Below, in pieces: positions 51,043 to 59,367 of a stretch of 59,409 bases of DNA. Each line of letters opens with the position of its first letter. Position 1 is the stretch's first letter. The notes under the pieces were generated by a model. That model saw only the letters and a program-made list of their open reading frames with translations, did no database searches and was not told the origin of the DNA. The stretch comes from Algoriphagus faecimaris (GTDB lineage Bacteria; Bacteroidota; Bacteroidia; Cytophagales; Cyclobacteriaceae). The stretch is taken from assembly GCF_900101705.1 (NCBI RefSeq), contig NZ_FNAC01000026.1, positions 4,002 to 63,410 of the forward strand, written 5' to 3'. The position numbers were made by a program, and so were the translations under genes.

Positions 51043-51461
51043 TGATGATCTCCACCCAATTTGTGTACACCTTCCAATAGCTTTTGATAATAAGTCCGTC
51101 CAATGGGAATGAACTCATCCCCAACTCGGAGTTCTCTAGTATTGATGGCTAAGATTTCTTCTAGTCGAACAATGTAGCTTTTGTGTACCCGCATAAACTC
51201 CAATTGAGGCAAAGCTTCTTCAAAATCTTTAAGAATATTTCTGACTGAAAGTTCAAAATCTTTGGTTACCAAGGTCGTATAATTACCATCTCCTTTTAGC
51301 CAGAGTATTTCCTGAAATCTTACTTTGACCAAAGAGCCATCGTGTCGTACAAAAATGGCATCCTTTATCAACAACTTAGGTTCATTAGAAATTTTAGTCA
51401 CTGGATAGCCATTTCCTTTTCCATTCCCATTTCTTCGAGCACTTTCAATCAGTTCGTTCAT
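51039..51461 (-). CDS. LytTR-domain DNA-binding protein
   Basis: The 140-residue protein is mainly a LytTR domain (about residues 33-135): FVRHDGSLVKVRFQEILWLKGDGNYTTLVT, then MRVHKSYIVRLEEILAI and FIPIGRTYYQKLL. There is no receiver domain, so it is not a full response regulator; the N-terminal 30 residues are short and basic. It is divergent from the propeller lipoprotein. The lack of an adjoining sensor gene leaves its signal unknown. Confidence 0.88.
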   Translation of the reverse strand: MNELIESARRNGNGKGNGYPVTKISNEPKLLIKDAIFVRHDGSLVKVRFQEILWLKGDGNYTTLVTKDFELSVRNILKDFEEALPQLEFMRVHKSYIVRLEEILAINTRELRVGDEFIPIGRTYYQKLLEGVHKLGGDHH

Positions 51462-51553
51462 GTTCTCTACCTTTGATTTGTCAACATCCTGTAGAAAGTC
51501 ATTGTTTAGAAAATTTAAAAATTCCTCTTGGTGAATATTTTTATAATAATTTT

Positions 51554-53074
51554 ATGGATATGAGAGCACTTCACACCATTTTTCTCTTTATCGCGATTTT
51601 TATTCACGCTTGTGGAGAGAAAGAAGATCCTACCCCTTTGCCTGATCCTGATACAGAAAACAGGAGTGAGATTTCCTTTGGATCAATCCTTTTGGAAGAT
51701 TGGGTAGCAGAAACTGGAAAAATTTATGAGGAAAATTGGGAGTTGACTGTAAATCTAACTGAGGGCAGTTCTGCACAGAAATTTAGTATCAAGCCTAATC
51801 AAATTCCTATTGAGGGAAAATTGGAATTAGAACCGGGGCTTTATACCTATGCCTATGAATCTCCATCGAGTCCTCAATTTTCTGATTATTTGCCTGTCAA
51901 CATTTCAGGAAGCTTCGAGGCTAAAGCGGGGAAACAAAGCTTAGACCTAGAGGGGATTGCTAAGAGTAAACAAGTGGTGATCAGTCCCAATTTTGAATCT
52001 GATTTCCCGCAACTGGTTGAGCCGGAGAAGCTAAATTTTCATCGTAATACAGCTGATTTCTACCTTTATTTCAACACGGAAGAGCTCCTCAAGATCAACA
52101 TTCCTATACCTGAATCCAGTAGCTACCTTACCGAGTTCCTTCCTTCTAGCCGTGTGGACCTATCTACAAGAATCAGTATAAAATGGCCCGAGGAAAGTTA
52201 CTTCTACAATGATGAGTACCACCTCGATGCATCCGGATGGCCTAGAGTACTCAGATCGATTGAGCTAAATTCACTTCCTGCATCACAAAATGAAACTTCT
52301 GGATTAGCTTGGATAGCTAATCGCTTATTCTCGATCAACGATGGAGAAAACAGCAATGAAATCCATGAGATCGACCCAGTTAATGGAGAGGTAGTTCGAA
52401 GTATTATTGTTGAAAATGCCTTAAATGTAGACTGGGAGGATTTAGCCCATAGCGATACCCATCTTTATATAGGTGATTTTGGAAATAATTTAGGAGGAAG
52501 AAAGGATCTCAGCATTTATGTAGTTAGCATTTCTGATCTTTTGACCGCAGACCAAATACAAGCCGAAAAAATAGAATTCTACTATCCTAATCAAACTGAT
52601 TTTAGTGGGAATTCACAAAATCATCGCTTTGACTGTGAAGCGATGGTATATAAAGAGGGAAAACTGCACTTATTCACCAAAAACTGGCAATCTGAGGATA
52701 GCGATCATTACCTCCTTTCTGCAGAACCCGGTAATTACGAAGCAGAATTTCTGGGAACGCTTCCCATAGATGGTTTAGTGACTGCCGCCGACATAGACCC
52801 TGCTACTGGCAGGGTAGTGCTACTAGGTTTTTTACGCCTAGGCAGTCATCCGCTAGAGCAATGGCTTTGGTTTTTTGACGGATTTTCTGGAAATCAGTTG
52901 ACAGACAGCTACAGAAAAAGTAAAATAGGCTACATTCCTATCAGAGGCTTTCCAGAGGGGATCACCTATTGGACTGCTGGAAATGCTCTAATCAGTTCAG
53001 AGCGCTTTTTTTTGGAGGGAGTTTATGATATCCCACCCATAATTAGTGCTGTTGGGCTTGAGGGCCTATTTTAA
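51554..53074 (+). CDS. Exported lipoprotein with a C-terminal propeller-like domain
   Basis: From ATG 51554 the protein has 506 residues: a signal with Cys20 (FIHACGEKE), then an Asp/Pro-rich linker and two parts. The first (about 40-220) is a beta-rich domain like the DUF4493-type modules of Bacteroidota lipoproteins (tentative). The second (about 230-506) has repeated blades, with NVDWEDLAHSDTHLYIGDFGNN and DCEAMVYKEGKLHLFTKNW, which resemble a phytase/SdiA-regulated-like propeller. Ligand unknown. Its stop interlocks with that of the PAS gene. Confidence 0.65.
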   Translation: MDMRALHTIFLFIAIFIHACGEKEDPTPLPDPDTENRSEISFGSILLEDWVAETGKIYEENWELTVNLTEGSSAQKFSIKPNQIPIEGKLELEPGLYTYAYESPSSPQFSDYLPVNISGSFEAKAGKQSLDLEGIAKSKQVVISPNFESDFPQLVEPEKLNFHRNTADFYLYFNTEELLKINIPIPESSSYLTEFLPSSRVDLSTRISIKWPEESYFYNDEYHLDASGWPRVLRSIELNSLPASQNETSGLAWIANRLFSINDGENSNEIHEIDPVNGEVVRSIIVENALNVDWEDLAHSDTHLYIGDFGNNLGGRKDLSIYVVSISDLLTADQIQAEKIEFYYPNQTDFSGNSQNHRFDCEAMVYKEGKLHLFTKNWQSEDSDHYLLSAEPGNYEAEFLGTLPIDGLVTAADIDPATGRVVLLGFLRLGSHPLEQWLWFFDGFSGNQLTDSYRKSKIGYIPIRGFPEGITYWTAGNALISSERFFLEGVYDIPPIISAVGLEGLF

Positions 53075-54369
53075 TCTAGGGCAGACATCTTTTTAGCATT
53101 GCTTCTGATCACCTCATCCAATTCATGTGCAAGCGGCTTTAGGTAAGAGAAATATTTTCTATTTTCCTCATCCATGGATTGCTGATCGATCAGATCAAGA
53201 AGACCAAGCATAGAAGACAAAGGAGACCTCAAAATATGAGAAGGCTTAAGTGCCAAATCCTTCAACTCCTTATTCTCTGATTCCAGCTGTCTGATTTTCC
53301 CATAGAATTTTGTTACATCCAAAGCCTGAATCATCACTGCAGCTGATCGGCCATAATCATCGAAAATAGGGCTCGTTCTCACATTCAAAAAGATGCCATC
53401 CTCTCCCTTGCCCACGAGAAGATCGAGGGCACATTCTTTGCCTTCAAAGGATTGAATGACCGCCTTAGACAATTGGTCTTTGCGGCTACCAGCCCAAGTT
53501 GTAGAAAATTGAAGACCTAGGTTTAATCCTAGATAACCGTTTTCTTTAGAAAAAGCTGAGGCATATGAATTTTGTTGAATCAGAGTAAAATGTTGATCTA
53601 CAATCCAAACAGCCCCCTGAATAGCTGCTAATTGACTCGAAGTAAATGGCTGGAAATCAGCTAAGGGTCTAAGCGTTTTTTTGGAAGGTGCCAATAAAAA
53701 GGTATATCCCGAGGCATGCTTTGTCAGCAAACCTGCCAATGCCAAAAGATTTGGGAACTGACCGGGAATTTTTAAGAAAAGAGGCTGACTTTGATTATCC
53801 AAGGCTTTGATCTTTGCCAGTTGCTCTTGGGTCAATACTAGGACTTGAGGATCTGCCAAAGCTTTGTTTTTAAGCTCAGAGCTACTCTTTCCCAGCCATA
53901 ATGCAACTTTTTCCTCTACTTCGCTGACCAATAGCTCATTTGACAATTCAATTTTTCCGAAATGAAGGACTTCTACCAAATGCTCCCAAGGCAACTCATG
54001 CTCAAGAAACTTCAAGCTCACTCCTAGTCCCACAAGTCCAATGATATCCATTTCATCATTGAGTACCATCGAAAATTCCCACCAAATTGAATTTGATTTT
54101 TGAGCATCCGACTTAGAAAAATTAAGCAGGATATTTCTGGAATCATGAGGCTTAGAAATCATCTGATCCAGCAATTCGGATAATTCCTCAGCAGAATCAG
54201 TCTCCAAAAAACCAAAAATCTCTTCATTAAGCTTCAACTTAGTATGATCCAAAAGCAATGAATTGGCGTCAATCAGTTGACCTTCTACATCTAGTAAGGC
54301 ATAAAAGAAATGCTCTGAGTCCATTAAGAAATCAGGTAGAAGCTTTTCGGAGTTTTGAATCTTTATCAT
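53071..54369 (-). CDS. PAS-domain protein with an orphan histidine-kinase DHp domain
   Basis: The 432-residue cytoplasmic protein has a PAS-like region near the N-terminus (about 15-130) and a second one at about 245-355 (GAVWIVDQHFTLIQQNSYASAF ... FLNVRTSPIFDDYGRSAAVMIQALDVT). A coiled coil follows, then an H-box-like segment (PSHILRSPLSSMLGLLDLI, His near residue 377). The protein ends about 55 residues later, after the second DHp helix, with no ATP-binding domain. It cannot act as an ordinary kinase; it may dimerise with or modulate another kinase, or be a phosphotransfer relic. No frame for a missing domain follows. Confidence 0.75.
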   Translation of the reverse strand: MIKIQNSEKLLPDFLMDSEHFFYALLDVEGQLIDANSLLLDHTKLKLNEEIFGFLETDSAEELSELLDQMISKPHDSRNILLNFSKSDAQKSNSIWWEFSMVLNDEMDIIGLVGLGVSLKFLEHELPWEHLVEVLHFGKIELSNELLVSEVEEKVALWLGKSSSELKNKALADPQVLVLTQEQLAKIKALDNQSQPLFLKIPGQFPNLLALAGLLTKHASGYTFLLAPSKKTLRPLADFQPFTSSQLAAIQGAVWIVDQHFTLIQQNSYASAFSKENGYLGLNLGLQFSTTWAGSRKDQLSKAVIQSFEGKECALDLLVGKGEDGIFLNVRTSPIFDDYGRSAAVMIQALDVTKFYGKIRQLESENKELKDLALKPSHILRSPLSSMLGLLDLIDQQSMDEENRKYFSYLKPLAHELDEVIRSNAKKMSALD

Positions 54370-54586
54370 GGCAAGCCCCTCTAATAGGAGTATTTTGTCC
54401 TGTATCTAAGTCAAAGGTTAAAAAAAAATATTTATAAATAAAATGACCAAAATCACTAAGATAATTTGATAAATCAGGATTTTTCAGTAGATTCTTTTTC
54501 AACGACAGTAAAAAGTAAGACTTAAAATAAAAAATGCTTTTCGTCCAAAAATGTGCGAAAAAAAAAAATTACAATTTTTTTAAAAA

Positions 54587-54841
54587 TTATTGAGAAAGGT
54601 CTGAATCGAATTGAAATTTGGTGTAGTCTATCTCTTTAACCATCAAAATAAGGGCATCAGAAAAGACCTGCTTGCAAATGCTTACTTGGTAGGGGAAATT
54701 AAAATCATTAGAAGCTTGAATTTTTTGAGAACCAAAAAATCTAAGTATTTCAAGCTCCGAATCTGATTTTACAGCTATGCGTCCGTTTTTCTGCAAGCAG
54801 CTTTCTACTAAGAAGGAACCCGAATTTGTTTGAATAATCAT
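54587..54841 (-). CDS. Small protein of unknown function under a palindromic operator
   Basis: The 84-residue product has no signal, no helix-turn-helix and no recognised motif. It has two Cys (in ESCLQ and SICKQ) and looks like a mixed alpha/beta fold ending in an acidic tail. It is preceded by a good -7 box and a perfect palindrome at the activator position (54862-54912), which supports it being a real regulated gene. It is monocistronic by context. Function unknown. Confidence 0.55.
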   Translation of the reverse strand: MIIQTNSGSFLVESCLQKNGRIAVKSDSELEILRFFGSQKIQASNDFNFPYQVSICKQVFSDALILMVKEIDYTKFQFDSDLSQ

Positions 54842-54861
54842 ATATCAGAAACTTTAAAACT

Positions 54862-54912
54862 CAAATTTAGGAGTTAGCACGGTGGAAAAAATACCCTGTA
54901 CAGGGTATTTTT
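54862..54912 (-). promoter_or_regulatory. Promoter with 26-bp perfect palindrome for the small unknown gene
   Basis: A perfect palindrome spans 54887-54912 (core ATACCCTGTACAGGGTAT at 54891-54908). On the minus strand the -7 box TAAATTTG lies at 54862-54869, 21 bp before the start. The palindrome centre is 30.5 bp from the box edge, the same geometry as the CRP-type sites of the sulfide regulon, but the half-site is different. It might also fold as a terminator-like hairpin. Confidence 0.5.
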
Positions 54913-55029
54913 CAAAAATCTGAAGGTTATCTGACAAGAATTGACATTGATAGTCAACAAATTAAGAAATGATAAAAAAAGAGGCTAAACAGAGAAGGTG
55001 AAGCCTTGGTAAAATCTGATCAATTCCTT

Positions 55030-55037
55030 TATATTTG
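55030..55037 (+). promoter_or_regulatory. -7 promoter box of the tRNA-Ser gene
   Basis: TATATTTG matches TAnnTTTG and ends 9 bp before the first tRNA base. Confidence 0.6.
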
Positions 55038-55046
55038 CAACGCTTT

Positions 55047-55135
55047 AGAGAGTTGGGTGAGTGGCTTAAACCAGCAGTTTGCTAAACTGTCGTACGGGTC
55101 AAACCGTACCGGGGGTTCGAATCCCCCACTCTCTG
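55047..55135 (+). tRNA. tRNA-Ser (anticodon GCT)
   Basis: The 89-nt gene folds as a class II tRNA. The acceptor AGAGAGT pairs with ACTCTCT (55128-55134) with discriminator G. The anticodon loop TTGCTAA carries GCT at 55081-55083 (serine AGC/AGT codons), closed by GCAGT/ACTGT. A long variable arm (GTACGG/CCGTAC) follows, and the T arm is GGGGG-TTCGAAT-CCCCC. CCA is not encoded. Two further copies of its last 17 bases lie downstream. Confidence 0.96.
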
Positions 55136-55489
55136 CGAGTACCGGCTTTAGAAATAGGGTCGGTTTTTTTTTGAATACTCAATAATAAAAAAATATGGGG
55201 ATGAGAACCCTTGGCTTCGAAATCGACTAAAGGGAGATTCGCGAGAGGCAGTGCGGCATGGCCGCGCGTATGAGCAATCCCCCACTCTCTGCAAAACAAG
55301 CCTTTCCGCAAAGCGGTGGGCTTTTTGCTTTTTAGACACCAAGCTTGCTTGAGTGGCTGAGGAGCAAAAAGAACAAAACGAACGAAGTGAGTAGGCTTAG
55401 TTTACTTCCTACCCCATTTAGGGAAAGGCGAAGCCAATTCCCCACTCTCTGCAAAAAGACTAGTTTTATTTAAAAACTGGTCTTTTTTC
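55120..55489 (+). repeat. Tandem tRNA 3'-tail units, each followed by a terminator
   Basis: The end of tRNA-Ser plus one base (AATCCCCCACTCTCTGC, 55120-55136) recurs at 55276-55292 and, with one change, at 55436-55452. Spacing is 156 and 160 bp. Each copy is followed within about 7 bp by a terminator-like hairpin and T run (about 55141-55171, 55298-55325 and 55456-55488). The spacers contain a GCGGC/GCCGC hairpin, and in the third unit a GAGTGGCTGAGGAGC block like a tRNA-Ser D arm. No gene is supported in this 417-bp stretch; minus-strand frames here are translations of tRNA-derived repeats. Confidence 0.7.
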
Positions 55490-55553
55490 AATTTCTAACT
55501 GTAGAAGAAGAAACGGGAAAATATAAAGACTTTCGAACCTTGGAAGTAAAAAC

Positions 55554-56423
55554 TCAATGAGATACCCTATCACCTGCTTTTAAATCCATAGACTGAATAC
55601 CACCTTTAAATACTACCGGAACCGATCGTAGGCCTTGTTCGGAATTCTCAGGAATCAAACAGTTAAAATGCAAATGTGGCCTATTACTTTGACCTGTATT
55701 TCCAGAAAGTGCGATAGCTTGACCTACTTTCACTTGATCCCCTACTTCCACCAAACTACCATTTTTCATTAAATGAACATATTGAATAAAAACACCTGAT
55801 TCAGGCTCATAGATGGTAATGTAATTCGAAAAAGGCTTCCATAGCTCACCAATCCCACCAAACTGATACTCTTCAATCACCCCCACTACGTAGCCATTTG
55901 ATGCTGATGTAATGGTATCACCCTCACTCATATCAAAATCAACTGCATATCTCGACCAATCAGTGTCATGGGTATAATCAGTATCATTACCTTGAATTAC
56001 ACTGTACTCTTTATTTGTTGGAAAAGGAAAATCCACTATCAACCCCTCAATTTCTTTAGTAAGGCTTCCTAGTCTTGAACTGAAAGTCATTTCTTGGTCG
56101 AAATCAGAAATATTCTTAAAAAGTAAAACTGTATCCTGTCCTGCATCCAATTCTACTGGATTGATTTCATTAAATATCTCTTGCTTATCTTGTTCAGGGT
56201 AAAAAATCCAAACTCTAAGTGGAGCATAAAGTGGATTTTTCAGTTCGACTATTAACTCATTTTCGGAATAGGAATATGAGGCCCCATAGCTGTATTGTTG
56301 ATGCCTTTCAGTGGGGATTTTTACGGTTTTACAGCTGTAACTTAATAAAGCTAGAACCAATCCACTGCTAAAAAAACTGAATTTGTAGCATGACAACCAA
56401 GCATTGGAATAGAAAGAAGTCAT
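55554..56423 (-). CDS. M23 family (LytM-type) peptidase lipoprotein
   Basis: The 289-residue protein has an N-terminal signal ending in a lipobox-like LLSYSC (Cys31). A beta-sandwich region (about 45-140) precedes the LytM domain with SRYAVDFDMSEGDTI (zinc Asp), YVHLMKNGSLVEVGDQVKVGQAIALSGNTGQS and the HLHF motif (about 253-256). The usual first-ligand His is not obvious before the DFDM block, so catalytic competence is uncertain. It may cut or bind cell-wall peptides. It is divergent from the ABC permease gene. Confidence 0.85.
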   Translation of the reverse strand: MTSFYSNAWLSCYKFSFFSSGLVLALLSYSCKTVKIPTERHQQYSYGASYSYSENELIVELKNPLYAPLRVWIFYPEQDKQEIFNEINPVELDAGQDTVLLFKNISDFDQEMTFSSRLGSLTKEIEGLIVDFPFPTNKEYSVIQGNDTDYTHDTDWSRYAVDFDMSEGDTITSASNGYVVGVIEEYQFGGIGELWKPFSNYITIYEPESGVFIQYVHLMKNGSLVEVGDQVKVGQAIALSGNTGQSNRPHLHFNCLIPENSEQGLRSVPVVFKGGIQSMDLKAGDRVSH

Positions 56424-56506
56424 TTTTCACCAAGTAATTATTCTAAATTTCTCCTCAAACCTGCAAAAATGCTTACTAAGAAGAGATGTTTTGTTTTGCC
56501 CGATAG

Positions 56507-56528
56507 CGAACAAATTTGTTCGGAACAA
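56507..56528. promoter_or_regulatory. Alternating half-site array between divergent genes
   Basis: CGAACAAATTTGTTCG (56507-56522) is a perfect 16-bp palindrome. The next bases extend it to a third half-site, so GAACAA, TTGTTC and GAACAA alternate within 22 bp. It lies between the M23 peptidase and ABC permease genes and is a likely regulator site. No clear -7 box is placed near it. Confidence 0.4.
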
Positions 56529-56632
56529 TGGACCCAATTTAGCTAAAAACTACGATTAATTGCTCTTAAGGGGTGTTTCTACTGGCATAAAACTGGATTA
56601 TAAATCGCATAAGGTTTAAATGATTTCTCCGC

Positions 56633-59077
56633 ATGTTCAAAAACTACTTCAAAATCGCTATCAGAAACCTATTGAAGCATAAGCTTTACACAGGAATCAA
56701 TTTGATCGGATTATCCATTGCTTTGGGTGTAGGTATATTGATTTTCTTTTTTGTGCAATTCGAATTGAGTTTTGATTCTTTTCACCCCGAAAGTGAAAAA
56801 ATCTTCAGAGTCAAAAGCCATGAACGGGTAGATGGAGAAATGATCGAAAGCTTTTCATCTCCTATGATAGTGGAGGGCACCTTTCGGGAGGAATTTCCAC
56901 AGATTGAAAAAATTACAGGATTTATTACATCCGGTGTACAGGCTAAACTTCCCGATGAAAGCAGAAAAAACCAAAGCTTTTTATTAGTTCATTCTGACTT
57001 TCTAGAAATGTTTGATTTTCAACTCATCCAAGGGAGTCTCAGTCAGCAGCTTCGCGACAAATACAAAATTGTCATCACTGAAGCCACAGCAAAGAAATAC
57101 TTCGGAAACGAGAACCCAATCGGTAAAAGCATTAGTTTAAAGATGGGAGAAGAATTTCAAGATTATCAAGTTTCGGGCTTGTTAGCGGATATCCCTGCCA
57201 ATTCCTCGATCAAATTTGAAATCTTGATGCCAATTGCCAATATGGATTTCTTTTCTGATCCAGAGGGAATGACCTCTTGGTATAGTGTCTGGGGTCAAAA
57301 TATCGTCAAGCTTAGAAACCCTACTGATGTGGATCTGATTAACGAGCGCATGGAGGCAGTCATGAAGTCTGCCCTTGGAGAAGATTATAGAGAAGGGGAA
57401 TATTTCTTCACGCTCCATCCCTTATCTGAAATGCACTTTTCAGAAAGCCGAGGCGATGGCGGACTAGAAACTACTAGAAAATCCCTACTTTGGATATTAT
57501 CCGGTATAGCCTTTCTTGTCCTCCTGATTGCTTGTATTAACTTCACCACGATGGCTATAGGAAAAGCCAGCACTAGGGGAAAGGAAGTGGGTGTACGCAA
57601 AACCATGGGAGCCAATTTTTCCCAGTTGACCTTACAATTTTTGACTGAGGCATTTTTGATCACCCTGATTTCTACTATACTTGGTGTAATTCTGGCAGAG
57701 TTGCTCTTGCCGACATTCAATACCCTCTTTGAAAAAGAACTCGACCTTTCCTATACCTTCACACAATTAGGAATTTTGGTAGGTTTAATCCTATTGATTA
57801 CGGCTTTGGCAGGAGCTTACCCTGCTTTTTATCTATCGAGAATGAGACCGATCAACGTTTTGAAAGGTCCACTTTCTATTCGATTTGGAAAACAGGGACT
57901 CAGAAAAGGTCTTGTAGGTTTTCAGTTTTTTATTTCTTTCCTGCTGATTTCAGCCACCTTGATCATGCTTAATCAGATGAATACCATACGAAATTACGAT
58001 TTGGGTTTTGATACTGAGCAGGTACTGGTACTGGAAATTCCTGATGTCCCTTCCACTAGTTTTGTGGCTTCACTCAAAAGCAGTTTTCAACAAGCAGATA
58101 GCTACCAAAAAGCCCTCGCTGCCCGTTCTGAGGTAGCCTCTGCCGGTATCACAGTGGGAACCTATGGAGATCAGGCTTTTTGGGAAGTGTCCTTTCCGCT
58201 GGAAGACGGAAGTATCTTTGATTTCAATGTGAATTTCATCGGGGGAGATTATTTGGATGTTTTGGATCTGGAGTTAATTTCTGGCCGAGCACTCAATCCT
58301 CAAATAGGTTCCGATAGCAGTTCATTTTTGATTAACGAAGCTTTTGCTGCAGCATTTAAGTGGCAGGACCCTACTCAGGAACTCCTGCCGAGCAACCGAT
58401 TTGCCCCACATCAGATCGTTGGCGTAGTGAAGGATTTTCACCACGCCTCACTCTACCAACCGATCGAACCCATTCTTTTTGCCAAATCACCGGAAACGGT
58501 ATTTAGTGGAATCAGCAATTTGATGATCCGTTCCAATACCAATCCCCGTGTTTTGGTCAAGGCAAGTTCAACCGACTTTGAGGCTTTTAAATCAGCCTTG
58601 AAGGAAGAATGGGATCGGGTTTTCCCTGGGGAAAGTTTTGAGTTTACCTTTTTGGATGAATCCGTAGCTGCTCAGTACAAGGCGGATGAGCGCTTGGGAA
58701 AAATGGTCTTTTTGGCGGCCTGCATTGCTATCTTAATTGCATCTATGGGATTGTTTGCCATGGTGGCCCTTAGCATTGCCGGTCGAACCAAAGAAATCGG
58801 TGTTCGAAAGGTATTGGGCGCTTCAGAGTGGAGTATCTCCTGGATGTTTGGAAAGGAGTATTTAGTGATCACCTTAGCGGGACTGATGATTTCACTCCCA
58901 CTTAGTCTCTACCTGATGCAGAGTTGGCTGGAGCAATTTGCTGTAAAAGCATGGCCCTCTTCAGTGAGCTTTATCCTACTCGGCATGGGTGGGTTAGGCT
59001 TTACCTTCTTAATCGTATACCTGCAATCTCTCCGGGCTACCCAAATCAATCCGGTAAAGACACTGAAGGCAGAATAA
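56633..59077 (+). CDS. MacB/FtsX-type ABC transporter permease
   Basis: The 814-residue inner-membrane protein has the Bacteroidota-type layout of two fused FtsX units. An N-terminal helix (about 20-42) leads to a large periplasmic MacB_PCD domain (about 45-260). Three helices follow (about 283-305, 335-360 and 378-400), then a second similar half with an internal helix (about 428-448), a second periplasmic domain and a final FtsX helix set (about 690-800). The KEVGVRKTMGA and KEIGVRKVLGA loops that contact the ATPase are both present. No ATPase gene is adjacent in the window. It may transport lipoproteins, peptides or drugs. Confidence 0.9.
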   Translation: MFKNYFKIAIRNLLKHKLYTGINLIGLSIALGVGILIFFFVQFELSFDSFHPESEKIFRVKSHERVDGEMIESFSSPMIVEGTFREEFPQIEKITGFITSGVQAKLPDESRKNQSFLLVHSDFLEMFDFQLIQGSLSQQLRDKYKIVITEATAKKYFGNENPIGKSISLKMGEEFQDYQVSGLLADIPANSSIKFEILMPIANMDFFSDPEGMTSWYSVWGQNIVKLRNPTDVDLINERMEAVMKSALGEDYREGEYFFTLHPLSEMHFSESRGDGGLETTRKSLLWILSGIAFLVLLIACINFTTMAIGKASTRGKEVGVRKTMGANFSQLTLQFLTEAFLITLISTILGVILAELLLPTFNTLFEKELDLSYTFTQLGILVGLILLITALAGAYPAFYLSRMRPINVLKGPLSIRFGKQGLRKGLVGFQFFISFLLISATLIMLNQMNTIRNYDLGFDTEQVLVLEIPDVPSTSFVASLKSSFQQADSYQKALAARSEVASAGITVGTYGDQAFWEVSFPLEDGSIFDFNVNFIGGDYLDVLDLELISGRALNPQIGSDSSSFLINEAFAAAFKWQDPTQELLPSNRFAPHQIVGVVKDFHHASLYQPIEPILFAKSPETVFSGISNLMIRSNTNPRVLVKASSTDFEAFKSALKEEWDRVFPGESFEFTFLDESVAAQYKADERLGKMVFLAACIAILIASMGLFAMVALSIAGRTKEIGVRKVLGASEWSISWMFGKEYLVITLAGLMISLPLSLYLMQSWLEQFAVKAWPSSVSFILLGMGGLGFTFLIVYLQSLRATQINPVKTLKAE

Positions 59078-59344
59078 GAAACCATAGGTTTGAAGGTGTA
59101 TTTCCCCTTAATTCACTTCGAAAAACGAATAAAAACCTCAAAGAAATGGGTAGGACGTTTTTATTGAGTCAAAAATAAATGAACGATCAACTCTGAATCC
59201 TCAATTTTTTCATACCTAGGTTGCATGGAGTAAATTAGAATTATAAAATAATATGAATATCCGCAAAGTCACCAGTAGCCAAATAAGTTCTTTTTGACAG
59301 TTGGTGTCAATTGCTTTATTAAGGGTTTAACTCGATTTAAATTA
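59078..59344. other. Intergenic stretch before a possible insertion-sequence end
   Basis: No gene is seen. The last part (about 59289-59344) could be the left end of an insertion sequence leading to the frame at 59368, but no terminal repeat can be confirmed because the partner end is outside the window. Confidence 0.3.
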
Positions 59345-59367
59345 GGTCAAAATAAACGGTTTTGACC
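59345..59367 (+). promoter_or_regulatory. Hairpin abutting the start codon of the edge gene
   Basis: GGTCAAAA/TTTTGACC with a 7-nt loop ends one base before the ATG at 59368. It could hide the start from ribosomes, a control seen in some transposase genes. Confidence 0.4.

Noticed and set aside
55099..55342. Two minus-strand frames overlapping the tRNA-Ser gene
   Set aside because: They are antisense translations of the tRNA and its tail repeats, with no independent coding signal.
56590..56610. Possible sigma-54 promoter (TGGCAT...CTGGAT) before the ABC permease gene
   Set aside because: The -12 part lacks the GC of TTGCA, so only the -24 part fits.
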